Shown here piece by piece: positions 45,371-58,122 of a DNA stretch of 64,000 nucleotides. Position 1 is the stretch's first letter. Each line of letters begins with the position of its first letter. The translations under genes and the position numbers were made by a program. This DNA comes from Pyrrhoderma lamaoense (taxonomy: Eukaryota > Basidiomycota > Agaricomycetes > Hymenochaetales > Hymenochaetaceae). The stretch is taken from contig NBAZ01000009.1 of assembly GCA_002794735.1 (NCBI GenBank), forward strand, positions 1,054,001-1,118,000, written 5' to 3'. The notes below the pieces were generated by a model. It was not told the DNA's origin. It ran no database searches and worked only from the letters and a program-made list of their open reading frames with translations.

Positions 45371-48300
45371 ATGGCACCGAAAAAGAAACCTGCAGGGGAT
45401 AACATGAAACAAAAGAGCCTTATGGGCTACTTTTCAAAGACAACTCCTTCAAAACCTCAACCCAAATTTAAAAAGGCTAATATGGAAATCGAATCTGAAG
45501 ATGAGGCTACTGTTGAGGATACTCCGGAGGTATCGAAAGAAGGGACTGAAAAACCAGCGATAGCCTTGAGTGCAGCCGTCCCTGCTAGTGAGAAGGTCAA
45601 TACTCCGAGCTCACCATTTCCAAAGTCATCTTCAAGCAATTTCAACTCTAAGAGTACTCCTCCTACAAGTGACCCAGTCGACGTAGACATGGTCTCAGAA
45701 GACGATGATGAAAAGATGTCCAAGGCTAAGACAGTATGTGACTGTCATATCTCTGACTTTTGACGGTCTTACATTCTTCCAGAGCAAAGGAAAACGGAAA
45801 CTGCTTATGAACGATTCCGATGACGAACCAAGAGAGAGTAAGAAATTAGCTCCATCTTCTTCAGATGACGGGCGTTCAAGTCCTTTATTGAGCGGTAACA
45901 AGTCTAATGTCACTCATCAATATAACATTAGTGTTAATCTTGCATCTATAGCTCGCCCCAAAAAGCAACGAATTACATATTTCGAATCAGATGAAGAGGA
46001 TGAGAACGCCGGTAAAATATCAAAGCGCCTCACAAAGTTCAAGAGGCAGAAAAAGTGTGCGTATAACAGTGTGCTTTCAAGTACTTGGCAACTGAGTTAT
46101 GATTAGCTGGAAGGTCTATCAGTAGCTATAATTCCGATTCCGACTTTGCCCCGGTCCACGACTCGGACGCAGAAGGACCCCTTCCCAGCTCCCACAGGGG
46201 ATCGTCTGTATCCAGGTCACGAAGTGGATTTGAATCATCCGCTGTGGAACTAGACTCGGCCTCTGAAGACTCCAACTCTAAGAAGAAGAGCAAAATCAAG
46301 CCCAAGCCTTCTCGTCCGACACTAAATAAAGCTCAGTCTAATGAAAATGGTCGTTCAGGGGGCAGCTGTTTTTTAACTGCCGCGGAGCAAAGAGCAAAGG
46401 ATAGAAAAACTGAAAAGAAAACCGCGGACGACCCGTTTGAGTTCTTGCGCGACGTGAGAGATGTGAGAGAAGAGAATTATAATGATTATGCCTCTTGCTA
46501 ACAAAGTTATTACGTTGCTAGAAAGATGGGAATCGTCCCGGAAACCCTGGATATGACCAAAGGACTCTGTATATACCCAAGTCTGCCTGGGCTTCTTTTA
46601 CTCCGTTTGAAAAGCAGGTGAGCGACTGATCTATTACAATGTAACAATGGGACTAACCTTAGCCTGGGGCTCAGTTTTGGGAGGTATATATATATATCAT
46701 GAATGTTATAATTCTTCGTACTCACGCTTCTTAAGATCAAAGCAAATCATTACGATACAGTATGTAGTATATATCTCTGCGTGAGAAAGTAAATCACTAA
46801 AACTTTAACAGGTCTTATTCTTCCAGAAGGGGTATGTTAAGTGCAGTAACATCATGTGATAGCAAGCTTATTAGAGGACTTTCATAGAAAATTCCTTGAG
46901 GTGAGTAAATCAATGATTACCCGCTTCAGTAGGAATATCAACTGGTTCTCTAGCTTTATGAGGATGATGCGCGGATCGGGCATCAAGAGTTTGATCTGAA
47001 GTTGACGGACCGAGTAAAGATGTGCATGGTATGTTATGCCTTTTAGTTCTGTTCTTGATTAATATGGATCATTTCCTAGGTGGGCGTCCCAGAGAGTTCG
47101 TTCAGCTTTTGGGCAGCGTAAGATTCTCACAGACTGTACCTAGCGTGATAATTAGGCTCATTTCTTCATGCAGAAAATTCTTGGCTAAAGGTTGGCGATG
47201 AACATGCTTTGAATGTAGTCTTTACTAATTCTAGGCAGGTTACAAGGTGGGTCGGGTCGATCAGGCCGAAACAGCTCTTGGGGCAGAGATGCGTATTGCC
47301 GCAGATAAGGCCGAGAAGACGAAAAAAGAGGCTGCGAAGAAGGATGCAGGAGACAAGATTGTCAGGCGGTAAGTAACATAGTATTGTAGATATCATATAT
47401 CGTCCTTAGCTTCTTTAAGGGAACTCAACAAAGTTTACACGAATGGAACGTTGGTTGACGCAGAACTCCTTGTCGATGAGCAGGCGGGGCATTGCATCTC
47501 TATACGTGAACTTGACCCAGAATCTGATAGGGGAAGCTTTGGTATTTGTGTCTTGGACTCGGCAACTTCTGAGTTCAACATGAGTGCGTTTGAGGATGAT
47601 GCTTGTCGGACAAGACTTGAGACAATGCTACGGCAATTGCGCCCGAAAGAATTGCTCTATACAAAGGTACAAGTTCTTCTTCAAACCTCTACGTGTATAC
47701 TCATTATCATCTAAGGGAAATTTATCGGTGTCTACTACACGTTTATTGAAAACAGTCTTGCCAGGATCATGTCTTTGGACTGGTTTACGCGAAGTGGAAG
47801 GCTTTGGCTTCAAAGATACAATGATGGAACTCAAGAAACTGTATCCAGACGATGATGATGCAATGGAAGAAGGATCGGGTATTCCAGGTGCGATCAGAGA
47901 AATGTTGACTTCCCAATCAGCTGTAGAGGCCCTTGGAAACATGATATGGTGCTAAATAAACAAATTTATCATTTTTGTGATCATATACTCACGCGTAAAT
48001 CTTAGGTATCTCCGTCAATTAAACATCGACAAAGACATCTTAACCATGAAAAATTTCAATATATATGATCCTATGAAGAGAGGCCAAGGTTTAGTTCTTG
48101 ATGGTCAGACGCTAGCTCATGTGGAAGTAAGATATTGATCTCGTAAAGTATGAAACACTCGTATCTCTGACGACAACTAGGTGCTTCAAAATAACGAGGG
48201 AACTGAAGATGGCTCTCTGTTAAAAATCTTAGGTCGTTGTATCACACCTTTTGGTAAGTAGCCTTAACTTTGGAAATATCCTATCAACTTAGCGGTCTCG

Positions 48301-50918
48301 TTTTCGCTAGGAAAGCGCTTGTTCAGAATCTGGTTATGTATGCCGTTAAGAGAGGTCTCGGCAATCAACGCAAGGTAGCGCCCAGATTTCACTTGTTGCA
48401 ATTTAATTTGCTCTGAACAGGGTTTGTAGGCTCGATGCTGTACAGGATCTCATAGATCACCCTTCGTTTGAACATGACTTTACTCAGCTTGCCAAAGGGA
48501 TACCTGACTTAGAACGTATCGTTTCCCGCATACATGCGAAAAACTGTAAAGTCAAAGATTTCCTCAAAGTTCTATCAGTAAGCTGCGTGTCTCGATCTAT
48601 CGTTCCCGCTTACATTGATACCCGTTCAAAGTCTTTCAGGAAATTAAGTAAGGGATTTGAGAGCTTATCAGAAGCTGCCGATACCTTCAACTCTAAGCAA
48701 ATTTCCGGGTTGTTGAGGTCGGCTCCAAATTTGAAACAAAATATCAAACACATAGAAGATATGTATGTGCAACCTGGAGAATGTGAGTCTGCATCCTATT
48801 AGTCACAACAGAGATAATTCTGACAGATTTATTAGCCTCCGACGAACTACTTCCACAAAGCGGCAAGGATGAGGTGTATGATGAGATTGAGGAAGAGATC
48901 CAGAAACTTGAGAAATCTTTGGACATTTCTCTAAAGGATTTAGAAGAGGAAGTAGGGTGGGTCCATTCTAAACTTCTATCACCATATCACCAACAAAAAA
49001 AACTGGATAGGATCAAGCTATCTTATTGGCATAGCGCCATCGGGACCAAGGTATTCTGATCAACTTCTCACTGTTATGAATCAATCCATGGGCTAATTCA
49101 TAAAAACAAGGACATCTATCTTGTGCAGACGAAGCCTGATGCAAAAAAAATCCCGAAAAATTGGACAAAACAAGGAGGTACTAAGGTAATATCAATTAAT
49201 ATTCATAACACTAGCAACCAACTGATACTAGCTTTTCTCTGTTACCAGACCGCCTCTCGGTGGCATGTCCCATCTCTTGCACAGCCAATCCGTCAACTTA
49301 AGGAGGCCCGTGAAAAGCGAAACGCGGCTATTAAGAGTTTCAAATTCCGGCTTTTTGCTGAATTTGATAATGACCGAGACGTCTGGCTGCGAGCAATTCG
49401 GACGCTGGCTGAGCTAGATTGCTTGTTCAGTTTAGCAAAGAGTTCCCTCGCCGTTGGCGAGCCTGCTTGCCGTCCCACTTTCGTAGAAAATGATAAGGAA
49501 TGTGCTAGTATTGAATTTGAAGAGCTTCGCCACCCGGCTCTTTGTTTGAAGTCAGAAGATTTTATTCCAAATGATGTTAAACTTGGTGGAGACGTTGGAA
49601 GAGTTGCGCTTCTTACGGGCAAGTAATATTACAATATATTATTAACATAACTCACATTTGTTTGATAGGTCCTAATATGGGGTAATGACAATTCCTAATT
49701 CAATAGACTGATACTAATATTTTCATTACTTGCCAAATAAGAGGAAAATCGACTGTGAGCTTTGAGATGAGTTTGAAGCTAAATAAGCTAATCATTTTGT
49801 CACAGGTCATGAGGATGACGGCAGTGGGAGTTGTATGTCTACCTCTCCTAACTATCCTTACGTACTCTAAGCGTGTATCTTGTAGATCATGGCACAGCTC
49901 GGCATGCTTGTCCCGGCTAAGAGTGCTCGGTGAGTACCTCTACCGTATCATAACAAATTTATAATTTATTCGATTTCACAGACTTGCCCCAGTAGATGCG
50001 ATATTAACTCGTATGGGCGCTTATGACAATATGTTCGCAAATGCAAGTACTTTCAAGGTTGAGCTTGATGAATGGTAATATCTATGAGATTTACTTATAG
50101 TTCATAAGTATGTGGCTCATTAATCTTCAGTTGCAAGATTCTTCGTGAAGCTACACCACGCACATTAGTCATATTAGATGGTGAGTCCGATGACTTTTGT
50201 CAATATCTAGTTCTCATACATGTTAATGAATACATCAAGAACTTGGAAGAGGTACATCAACATACGTACGCATAACCAAGAATATAGACATAGTTCACTT
50301 TATGATAACTAATATGTTTCTCTTCAGGATGGGATGGCTATAGCAGGGGTGAGTTGCTATTACATCTTACAAACCATTCTCTGACAGTTTTCAATTTAGT
50401 CTGTGCTTCACGAGCTAGCTACACATACTGTCCCCCTCTGCTTTTTTGCTACTCATTATGGTTCTCTTACCGACGACTTCGCTTATCATCCGAATATCCG
50501 AAACATGCATATGGCAACAATCGTCGATGACGAGAAATGCGAAGTATGTTGTTTCTCATCTTTTTTTAAACGAAATGATTGACGAGCTAACCATCTATAC
50601 AAGCTCGTCTTCCTATATAAACTCGTGGAAGGTGTCGCATCGTCATCGTTTGGAACGCATGTTGCCAGTCTTGCTGGTGTGCCAATGGACGTTGTGAAAC
50701 GAGCAGAAATCATATCAACCGATTTTGCTCGTCAGTTCAAAGAACGCATCGAGGGAAAGCGAACTTCCACGTTGCCTCTCGTCGCTCAAGCAGATTTTGC
50801 TTATCTATATCGATTAGCAAAGGGAATAAAACAACTCCCCGAGAACAAAACAAAGCGAAGAGAAGTACTGAAGAGCCTTATTAGCTCTATCCCACGATAC
50901 GTTCAGACATCTGCTTAG
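45371..50918 (+). CDS. MSH6: DNA mismatch repair protein MSH6
   Basis: MSH6 pairs with MSH2 (MutS-alpha) and recognises base mismatches in the nucleus. About 33 exons join without any frame error from ATG 45371 to the stop at 50918. The N-terminus has a PCNA-binding box (QKSLMGYF, residues about 14-21), then a long acidic and Lys-rich disordered region. Domain I starts with TLYIPKSAWASFTPFEKQFWE and contains [39 protein letters not shown]. The middle region follows (TGLREVEGFG, WYLRQLNI, RLFRIWLCMPLREV). The ATPase has VALLTGPNMGGKSTVMRMTAVGV (Walker A), MLVPAKSARLAPVD, VILDELGRGTSTYDG (Walker B and signature), CFFATHYGSL and SFGTHVASLAGVP. The Walker A is spread over three exons, two of them 13 nt, behind a GC-AG intron. 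One 57-nt intron near 45.89 kb is divisible by three and stop-free, so it may be retained. Confidence 0.95.
46675..46683 (+). other. 9-nt micro-exon in MSH6
   Basis: TTTTGGGAG, between CTCAG and GTATATA, encodes Phe-Trp-Glu of the conserved FEKQFWEIK segment. Confidence 0.8.
46888..46900 (+). other. 13-nt micro-exon in MSH6 carrying the mismatch-reading Phe
   Basis: AAAATTCCTTGAG, between CATAG and GTGAGT, encodes Lys-Phe-Leu-Glu of GKF-x-ELYE. The Phe and Glu of this motif stack against and contact the mispair in MutS proteins. Confidence 0.8.
49619..49668 (+). other. GC-AG intron in MSH6 Walker A
   Basis: The exon ends ACGG at 49618, followed by GCAAGT and a TAG acceptor at 49668 (50 nt). 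Only this donor gives the invariant TGPNMGG phase; the GTAATA two codons on leads to a stop. Confidence 0.85.
49669..49681 (+). other. 13-nt micro-exon in MSH6 Walker A (PNMGG part)
   Basis: GTCCTAATATGGG, between GATAG and GTAATG, supplies Gly-Pro-Asn-Met-Gly of the P-loop. The next 13-nt exon (49742-49754, AGGAAAATCGACT) supplies Gly-Gly-Lys-Ser-Thr. Confidence 0.85.
49742..49754 (+). other. 13-nt micro-exon in MSH6 Walker A (GKST part)
   Basis: AGGAAAATCGACT, between ATAAG and GTGAGC, finishes a Gly codon and encodes Gly-Lys-Ser-Thr in phase 0 before VMRMTAVGV. Confidence 0.85.
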
Positions 50919-51153
50919 AGACTTACGCCTTTCTGTTATCAAACTCTCTTTTGCTACTTATTCATGTTTTCGACCCCGCTATTCAATCGCAGTTTATGCA
51001 TGAACGCTGTGGTTAAGTTAGGAAATTGAACTTAGAATGTCAATATAAATTTAATTTGGTGAAAATATAGTCACGTGATATAAGGCCCGAATGTAATTTA
51101 GTCAACTCCAGTAATCTCTAGTTCGCTAGTCCATAAAATTCAGCTTTTAAGGC

Positions 51154-52272
51154 ATGTTTTCCGCTGCCGTCCAACCATCAGTAATCAGCCTTTTCTCTTC
51201 GACAAATAGCTTACCGTTACAGCTTTTCTCGACGCATGTTGATTCCGCTGCAGTACTACGTTCCGACTCATTCATTCATCTCCTTCGAGATGACACAAAC
51301 ACACCAACACCTCCGCCCCCATGTGTTCTGGTTGACAGCTCTAGTTCCGAGATTACGAATAACGATGAGGGAAGATCATTAAATGATACTCACATACCGA
51401 CAGCACGAAAAGTCTGCCAGGTCGTCCTACATATCCAGTCCCCTACCCTAAAAACCACATTCATTAGATGCCCTCCTGCGCGTCAAGATATTAGTGTCCC
51501 TGATCTTGGTATAACCCTCCCTTGGGTGTCGCTTCAAGTACGCACCTTAGGATCCCGTGCATGGTCATTTGAGGTGGGGTTTACTGACCGTGCCGAGAGG
51601 AAGGCGATTGTACGCTGTTCAACCTTCCAGGTATGTTTCTTTCGTCATCCCCATGTTTTTTCCATGAAAGGGAGAAACTTCAGTCAGTTGTCAAGAAGAA
51701 GCCCCTCTACTTTAAGCTTGTTGTATGTGTGCCTAGCACCTTGCTTTTTCAAATCAGCTTCTTTTGAATGTGTTGTGGCAATGCAAAATAGATAATATTC
51801 TAGGTCTATTTTTCTGGTTGGTCCCAGTAATTTGGACCTTGCCTGTTCTTAATTTTATTATTCTTTTTTTATACAGAAGGCTACCTGTTTGAAGCCGGAA
51901 CACAAACCTCCTCTCCTTCACGTTCCGATTTGTTTTAAGAGTGCAGACGGTACATTAATGTCCGATTCTTCATGGTCGACCGTTTCACTGAACCTTCAAG
52001 GCATTATATCACAATTTGCCCAGGCGAACGTTGCTCAAAACTCGGATACCGAGCATTTCGGAAACACTGATGACCTTGATCGTGGTCCATCAAAGCGGCA
52101 TCGACAGGTCAACGACGGGAACAATGTTGACAACGCCCAGCCGCTTCCATCGGGCTTATTCGGGAAGGTATTATACGTCAAAGTTTATGCAAATTGTCGC
52201 CTAAGGAGAATATGGTTCAGTAAAAGCCCTCCTAGTGACCATCAACCCTGGGAGTTTAATCTGTATACCTAG
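51154..52272 (+). CDS. CFA20 (CFAP20/DUF667) domain protein
   Basis: Two exons, 51154-51630 and 51877-52272, joined over a 246-nt intron (GTATGT...CAG), giving about 290 residues. The start MFSAAVQPSVISLFSS is the normal beginning of the basidiomycete family. Motifs: QVVLHIQSPTLKTTFIRCP, WVSLQVRTLGSRAWSFEVGFTDRAERKAIVRCSTFQ at the end of exon 1, PPLLHVPICF, SWSTVSLNLQGI and VKVYANCRLRRIWFS before a short end. CFAP20 proteins bind inner junctions of ciliary microtubules in animals and algae. Fungi of this group have no cilia, so the role here is unknown. The second half has an unconserved charged insert before the last motif. It lies 235 bp downstream of MSH6 in the same direction. Confidence 0.87.
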
Positions 52273-55111
52273 TTATTCATTGATTTCATAAGAATCCTTT
52301 TTACTGATATAAGAGATTACGTTATACTGTATTATGTAATGTCATGAATTACTATTTTTAAACATCGCTAAAAACATCCACAAGTGGCTTGTCTAAGTGA
52401 GTATTTCCGATGATATGCTGAAGTAGACAAGAAATTAATGATGACATGTTGTGATATTGTAGGTAATAGATAGTGACACCTTAAAGCAGGCCCAAGACTT
52501 GCTGTTCCACAAAGTCGAGGTGCTACAATATTAGCAAAGAACTGTATGTTAACGCAGTATCTTCCCGGAATTATTCAAGATAAAGATAAGATTCAAGGGT
52601 GCGTACATACCACATTACTGATAAGGGCCCGCTTTAATCAACTACCCGGAATGCGTGTTCTAAAATGAGAACCTTTGATACAACCCTTGACCGTACATCC
52701 GTAACTCGGGCCCAAATAGACGCTAGTGCCGCGCATAGCCCTTGATGACTTGTTTTCAGTTTCATCTTCAGAAAAAATGCGTAAGAGAAATGTGTATGTA
52801 TGTGTGTGTGTGTCGGAAGTATGTTATACCAAACTCTTGCGTGATCAGAGAAGTAGGTCGTAGATACGAACAAAGTTACGCCATCCAAACTTCTAACTTC
52901 TATCATATAAGCATTCTCCCCCAGTATTTTCTCTGAACCTTATCAATCTTAGTTCTATGCTTTCGAGAGGGAACTTTAGGTATGCCAATGGTATCATCCC
53001 ACGTAACCAAGGAAAAGAGCTTGAATGATCTGTATTGACTGCAACTTTCGTAGCCACCACTCGGGCAGCTAGGAATGTGCGTTTTTAAAAAGCGGCGTCC
53101 GATGGTTTCAACACTGACTGGCTATATTTGACCTTAGACCACGGAATTCATGAAATTTGCTATCTTTGCCATTGGTTTCCCTTGGCTGGGGTCAGGCGTG
53201 AAGCAGCCACAGTCGATCCGACTTCTTGTATTCCTTCGTTCAAGGACGCTTGCTGTTCGCCATATTTTTCACTCTCCGGTTGAAAAGGGGTGGATCCCAA
53301 CAGTACCATATAGCGACCCCAATCTCCGCCGCAGTTCTCATCTAATGAGAAAGATTTCGTAGTGGGTAGTGGTAGCAATGCAAGCCCCCAAGCTTCCCGT
53401 CAGATGCCTGTTCATTCATAAACCCTCGAGGCTAGGACCCCCGCAGCTCAGCCATCATCGTCCGTAGATTTGGCGCAGGAAAGACGGTGGGCAGGTGAGA
53501 AGTTATATTGATGAATTGATCCACCTTTGAAACTCGCGGGAAGCTACGTGTTGAACATGTGCCAAGACTTAAAACTACTGAAGTTTCTCTGTTCCCCTGT
53601 GTTGTCTCGGCTGCGCAGAACAGCCAACTTGTTGACCATCGGTCTGGCCGTATGACCATCAACAAATGAGAATTCTTGGATTATAGAGAACTTAGATATG
53701 AACTGCATCGAGTGATATTGATTTTCAGCTATAGGGGGAAACTTTTGCATGTTGATGCCATTAACACCACTTATTCCTTTCCATTCCATTGGCCCAAATA
53801 ACATTTGGTGCATCTTAGTTCCAAGATAGTTTTCCAATTTATCGCTCATGTAGCGTCGGAACAAAAGGCTCCAAACGATCATTGGCTCGATGTCTATCCA
53901 TCTCTCGTAAATTAAAAGCGCTGGTACTTCTTCGTTATTCAAAATGAGTGAAGTCTTCTATGAGCTCTTTTATCTACCAACAACCAATCGGAAAAATGGT
54001 ATAGGGGAGAGGGAATTCACGAGGGGTTTCAAGTCCCGGCTGCAGTTTGTTCCTAAAGATTCCTTTACTCCATCACACAATGTGTCTCGCCTCTTTGTGT
54101 CAATATGATTTCTGTCACACCACCGATAATTACTATTTGTATTCTCGTTTTCTCCTGTTGCCATTGTTCCCCTTGGCCGAGGCGAGATTTCTAGCTGGCT
54201 CTAAGTTTAGTGTATACAATAATGTAATATGAAACCGGTTCATAGCTGACTTGTTACCGGTGGGCTCATAGAATCCGAAATTTCATTCTACTCGTGATCT
54301 AGATGGTTCTGAACCTTCGTACTAGCTCTGAGAACTTAACGATTATGCTGGTTCCCCACCAATCATCCCATAAACTTTTGAGTCACTCTCGATATCGACT
54401 GGCTTCTTTCCCAACTAAATATGAGCGATGATGGGTGGCTACGTGGATGAGACCTCGGCTCGCTCAGAAGCAGGATCAATGGCGTTAAGTCAATGAGAAA
54501 ATGTATTGTTTACTACAAGCCATAACTGTATTGTATTCTTGGAGCGATGCAGAACTTTTGGCAAGCTAAACTATTCACCAGAAATGTGAATAATTGATAT
54601 AATATATATAAAGTATTTCGACAAAGATTCGATCTACAGATACACGTAAAATAGAAGGTAGACGTACACTTCAATGAGGATCGTGTAATGAAGATTGCTA
54701 GAAAGGTATCAAAATTAGACGGAATGGAAATATAGGTGCATTTGACGGAGTATCTGATTGTGATACATACTGTGGGCGAAGAACTCAAATAATAGTTAAG
54801 TTTGATGTCTAGTGCCTGTGGGATTCGTAATATTTAGGAGATGGAATCAATCCAAGAAATCTAAATTTAAAAATACAAAATCATTGAACAAGCTTGGAGA
54901 CTGTTGCTCTGGTCAAGAAATGTAGAAGTAAAAATGTAATTGTTATGAAGAAGATTAAAAATATATATATAACATCCAACTTTGAATATTGACCAGGCGG
55001 AAGGAGAACATGTTGTTGCAATTATTTTAAGCCCAAGAAGTTATGAAATTCAACAAGAACCACGAAAAAAATAAAGCTAAGTAAACCCTAGTTTACTATA
55101 TTGGGTATATA
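52273..55111. other. Intergenic, about 2.8 kb, no gene recognised
   Basis: Contains a short TG repeat (52801-52813) and overlapping open frames at 53.1-53.95 kb on both strands (for example 53544-53942 minus, 132 codons). None has a domain or clear splice partners, so they may be chance or a decayed gene. The far end holds the 3' UTR of the Ser-rich gene. Confidence 0.45.
52801..52813. repeat. Short TG microsatellite
   Basis: A run of about six TG units in noncoding DNA. Confidence 0.8.
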
Positions 55112-58100
55112 TCAATGAGCTCGTCCATGTAGTATCTCAGACCATCTTCTTTCCATGGGCTGTTGTGGGTGGCCATTCTGGTGGGAACCGTGGGTTGATA
55201 TGTCTGGCGCTGCTCTCGGAAGAGTTGAGACATTAACTCCTGGAGTCGGGCTCTCGACGGTGCCCAGAGCGCTAGCAATAACATACGAAGTTGGTCCGGA
55301 GTTTGTCACGCATCTCAATCGAGCATCTTCTTCAGAGTTAATTCCGTGAACCATTCCATACGTAAAAGACTCGCTTAGGCCTGAATTGAGTCTCGGAATA
55401 GGCGACTGAGATGTAGATTGAGTGGAAACTGAAGCCGAAGATAAGGCCCGACCTCGAGCCTGATGACGTTGGCGCTCATGGTTCTGCTGCGCATGCATCT
55501 GTGCTGCAACGCTTGCCGGGGTAGGGGTAAATGATAGTGATTGAACAAGTGCATTCTGAGTGTATAGGGAAACGGGAGGGACAACCAACGAAGATTGCTG
55601 AGGGTGGCTCGACGCTCTATTACCCGATGACACTGTGTGAGAAGACACCACACGTAAACTAGGCTGAGAACGTATTTGCTGTAGCGGGGCCGTCGATTGC
55701 GGGTCAGGGTTTATATCAGTTTTGTGAGCAGTTGAAGGGGTATTGGTACCATAGTTCAAGCCGTGAATTTCACCATATAGTTCTGTCCCATCAATACCCC
55801 CGTTCACTGATGAATCCGTGTAACTAGAACTGGCTAATGACCTCACTCCTATTGGACTTCGTAAAATTGAGCTACTTGTTCCCCCTAGGGTCTCTGGGAT
55901 CATTGCACCTTCGAGACCTGAGTAAGGAGGAAATGGTGAACTAGGACTTGTTGCCACTATCGTTCAAGAAAGTTATTATTAGTGAATTTAGCGGCGGTTG
56001 TGAGCCCTCAGTAGTTACATACCTGCGGGGTGAGAAACTCCAGAAGTACGACCAAGTCTTTGTTGCTCAAGGCTGCGATCAAATATTATTGAACGAGGAG
56101 CATCAGATGTTCGGTTGGAAACCGCATGAGAGGATAGATGATACAAAGAAGAGCCATTTGTTTCGTCTTTTCGATTGTAACCGAAATCGGGCACAAAATC
56201 ATCATCAACATCATCCTGATCGAATGAATATAATACAGGACTTTTTTCTTCCTCTAAGCTATCATGTGGTTGCATTCGGAGTTCGGAAGCGGGGGAGTTG
56301 TGAGTAGCATTTTCGAGTGAGGGCATCTTTACATTAGGAGAGTCCCTTGCTCCGCGGTCATCGGGTGACTCTTCGTCCGAATCGACAAGCATGCCTTCGA
56401 AGGCTAATGGGAACTCGAACATTACCGGCTCAGATTCGAGAGGGCCAGCTTCGCCCCCATCCCATGTCATGCCCCCATTTCCTTTACTAGAGCTACAAGT
56501 CCCGTCCACTCCAGGTCCTGAGAAGGTTTAACAAGAAAAAGAGTGATTCAGAAGGTGGCAACAAGAATTCAAAGGTAATGACAACTCACTTAATGAAATG
56601 CCATTCAAAGTCTGGAACGGGTCTAATCGGAAAACACCCATCAAGGCGCGCATCTCCTTGCTTGCATTCACTGCACGAAGAGGTGCTGTTAGTGCGTGTG
56701 GCTCCACAGTACCAGCTGCAACGCCTGCTCCTTCCAGACTTGGGTCCCCTGACGCTAGTATATGAAGTCCTGCTATCCCTTCCCCGTCTGAGTTACTCGG
56801 ATAATCATATCTTGTGTAGGTAGCTGAATTTATAGACAGCTGATTATATGAGTCGTTGGGCGAATGCGTAGCAGTTTCGTTGTCAGTGAGCGAGTTTACT
56901 TGAGTGAGAACTCGTAAAGCACTGTTCTGTCCATGCGCAGGTATTACTCGTATCTCATCAGGAGTAGAGGAAGAAACAATCTCTCCAGTAACACTGTGTC
57001 TAGATCCGCGCTCCCTTACAAACCGACTGCTGTCTGATTGGTCTTTGTACAAACTGTATGAGTTATATCGTTGAGTGTTTGGTGCCGATCCTGGTACAAT
57101 CAGCTCATCATCACCATCTTCCTCAGGTTCTCGTTTTACTTGACTGATTTTCGAGTACCCTAGATTATATCTGATGTTTTGACCTCTTCCTCCAAGATAA
57201 CCGCTTAATATGGTATTGGATTGCTGACGAGTGGAAAGAGGCGCACGAGGCTCAGCCGAGTAGCTAGTATTCAATGGTCCCTGTTGATCATTTGGCAGGC
57301 CATGGAGACCCGAGTAAGTGGAACGTTCTGAATTCGCGTAGACTTCAGAAGCAGAATGAGCCGGTGTTGAAATCGGCAATGCAGAAGCAGAAAATTCAGC
57401 TGAGGGCGATTCTTCCCCTGAGATTGAACCTGTACATGAACCTCCGGAATTAGACCCGTTGTAAGGAGATGAAGAATTGGTACCTGAGGATCGATAATGC
57501 TCGCTGTGGGGGATAGAGTAAGGTATATGCTCACGAGCGGTAACGGGCCAAAGTTCAGCAGGCACAACGGTGGAGCTTGAGACCGATAATGATGAATAAT
57601 CAAGCTGAGAGCTCTGAGAGTACAGTACTGAACGCAGATGCTGCGGGGACTGCGATTGTGTACGAAGTGCATACTGGAGGGTAGAGCTCGGTTGATAAGA
57701 AGCAACACCGCGTTGTGTCTCTGATGAATTTTGATACTGAGTATCAATATTTAATTCTAATGGCGGATAAATCCCAGATGTAGCCTGAGTCGATTGACCT
57801 GAATACCCAGAGCTGGCTAATAATAGCAGATAAATTTGTATGTTGTGGTTGAGTAGTGGTAAGTTGTTGTAGACAATGAGAAAGGAAGGGCAAGGTCGGT
57901 GTTGAGTTATCAGCTGGGTGGACAGGAAGAAGAAAAAATAAAGCGCATACCACTAGAGCTGTAAGAGTTGCTAGCTGCCGGTATCTGGTACGAGTCGGAT
58001 GTCGGACAGTTACTATCTTCTGGCGTCCAACAGTAGGAAGAGGGTTGCTCCCTATAAGCCTGTGTCAGATGTTGCTGCTGCTTGCTACCGATGGACATCG

Positions 58101-58122
58101 GTATTGACATAGCTAGTATCAT
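55112..58122 (-). CDS. Ser/Pro/Gln-rich disordered protein, possible transcriptional regulator
   Basis: I do not recognise a catalytic or DNA-binding domain. Exons fit as 58122 (or 58110) to about 57955; then a long exon from about 57830 to about 56591; one from 56520 to about 56033; and a last exon from about 55966 to 55112. The introns are GTATGC..TAG, GTGAGT..CAG and GTATGT..TAG. The protein of roughly 950 residues is low-complexity: Ser, Thr, Tyr, Gln and Asn-rich, with acidic patches (EPEEDGDDELIVPG; DQDDVDDDFVPDFG). One better-ordered stretch, NASKEMRALMGVFRLDPFQ, continues across an intron to ESEPVMFEFPLAFEGM and looks like a conserved core. The composition resembles fungal transcription regulators or RNA-granule proteins, but that is inference. 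Start choice between two nearby in-frame ATGs is open. Confidence 0.6.

Noticed and set aside
47722..47955. Separate small gene in the MSH6 region
   Set aside because: It is an internal MSH6 exon in frame with its neighbours.
53544..53942. 132-codon open frame as a gene
   Set aside because: No domain, no splice partner, overlapping frames on both strands and no similar neighbour.
54021..54050. Possible tRNA (TTTCAAGTCCC resembles a T-loop)
   Set aside because: No acceptor or anticodon stems can be paired around it.
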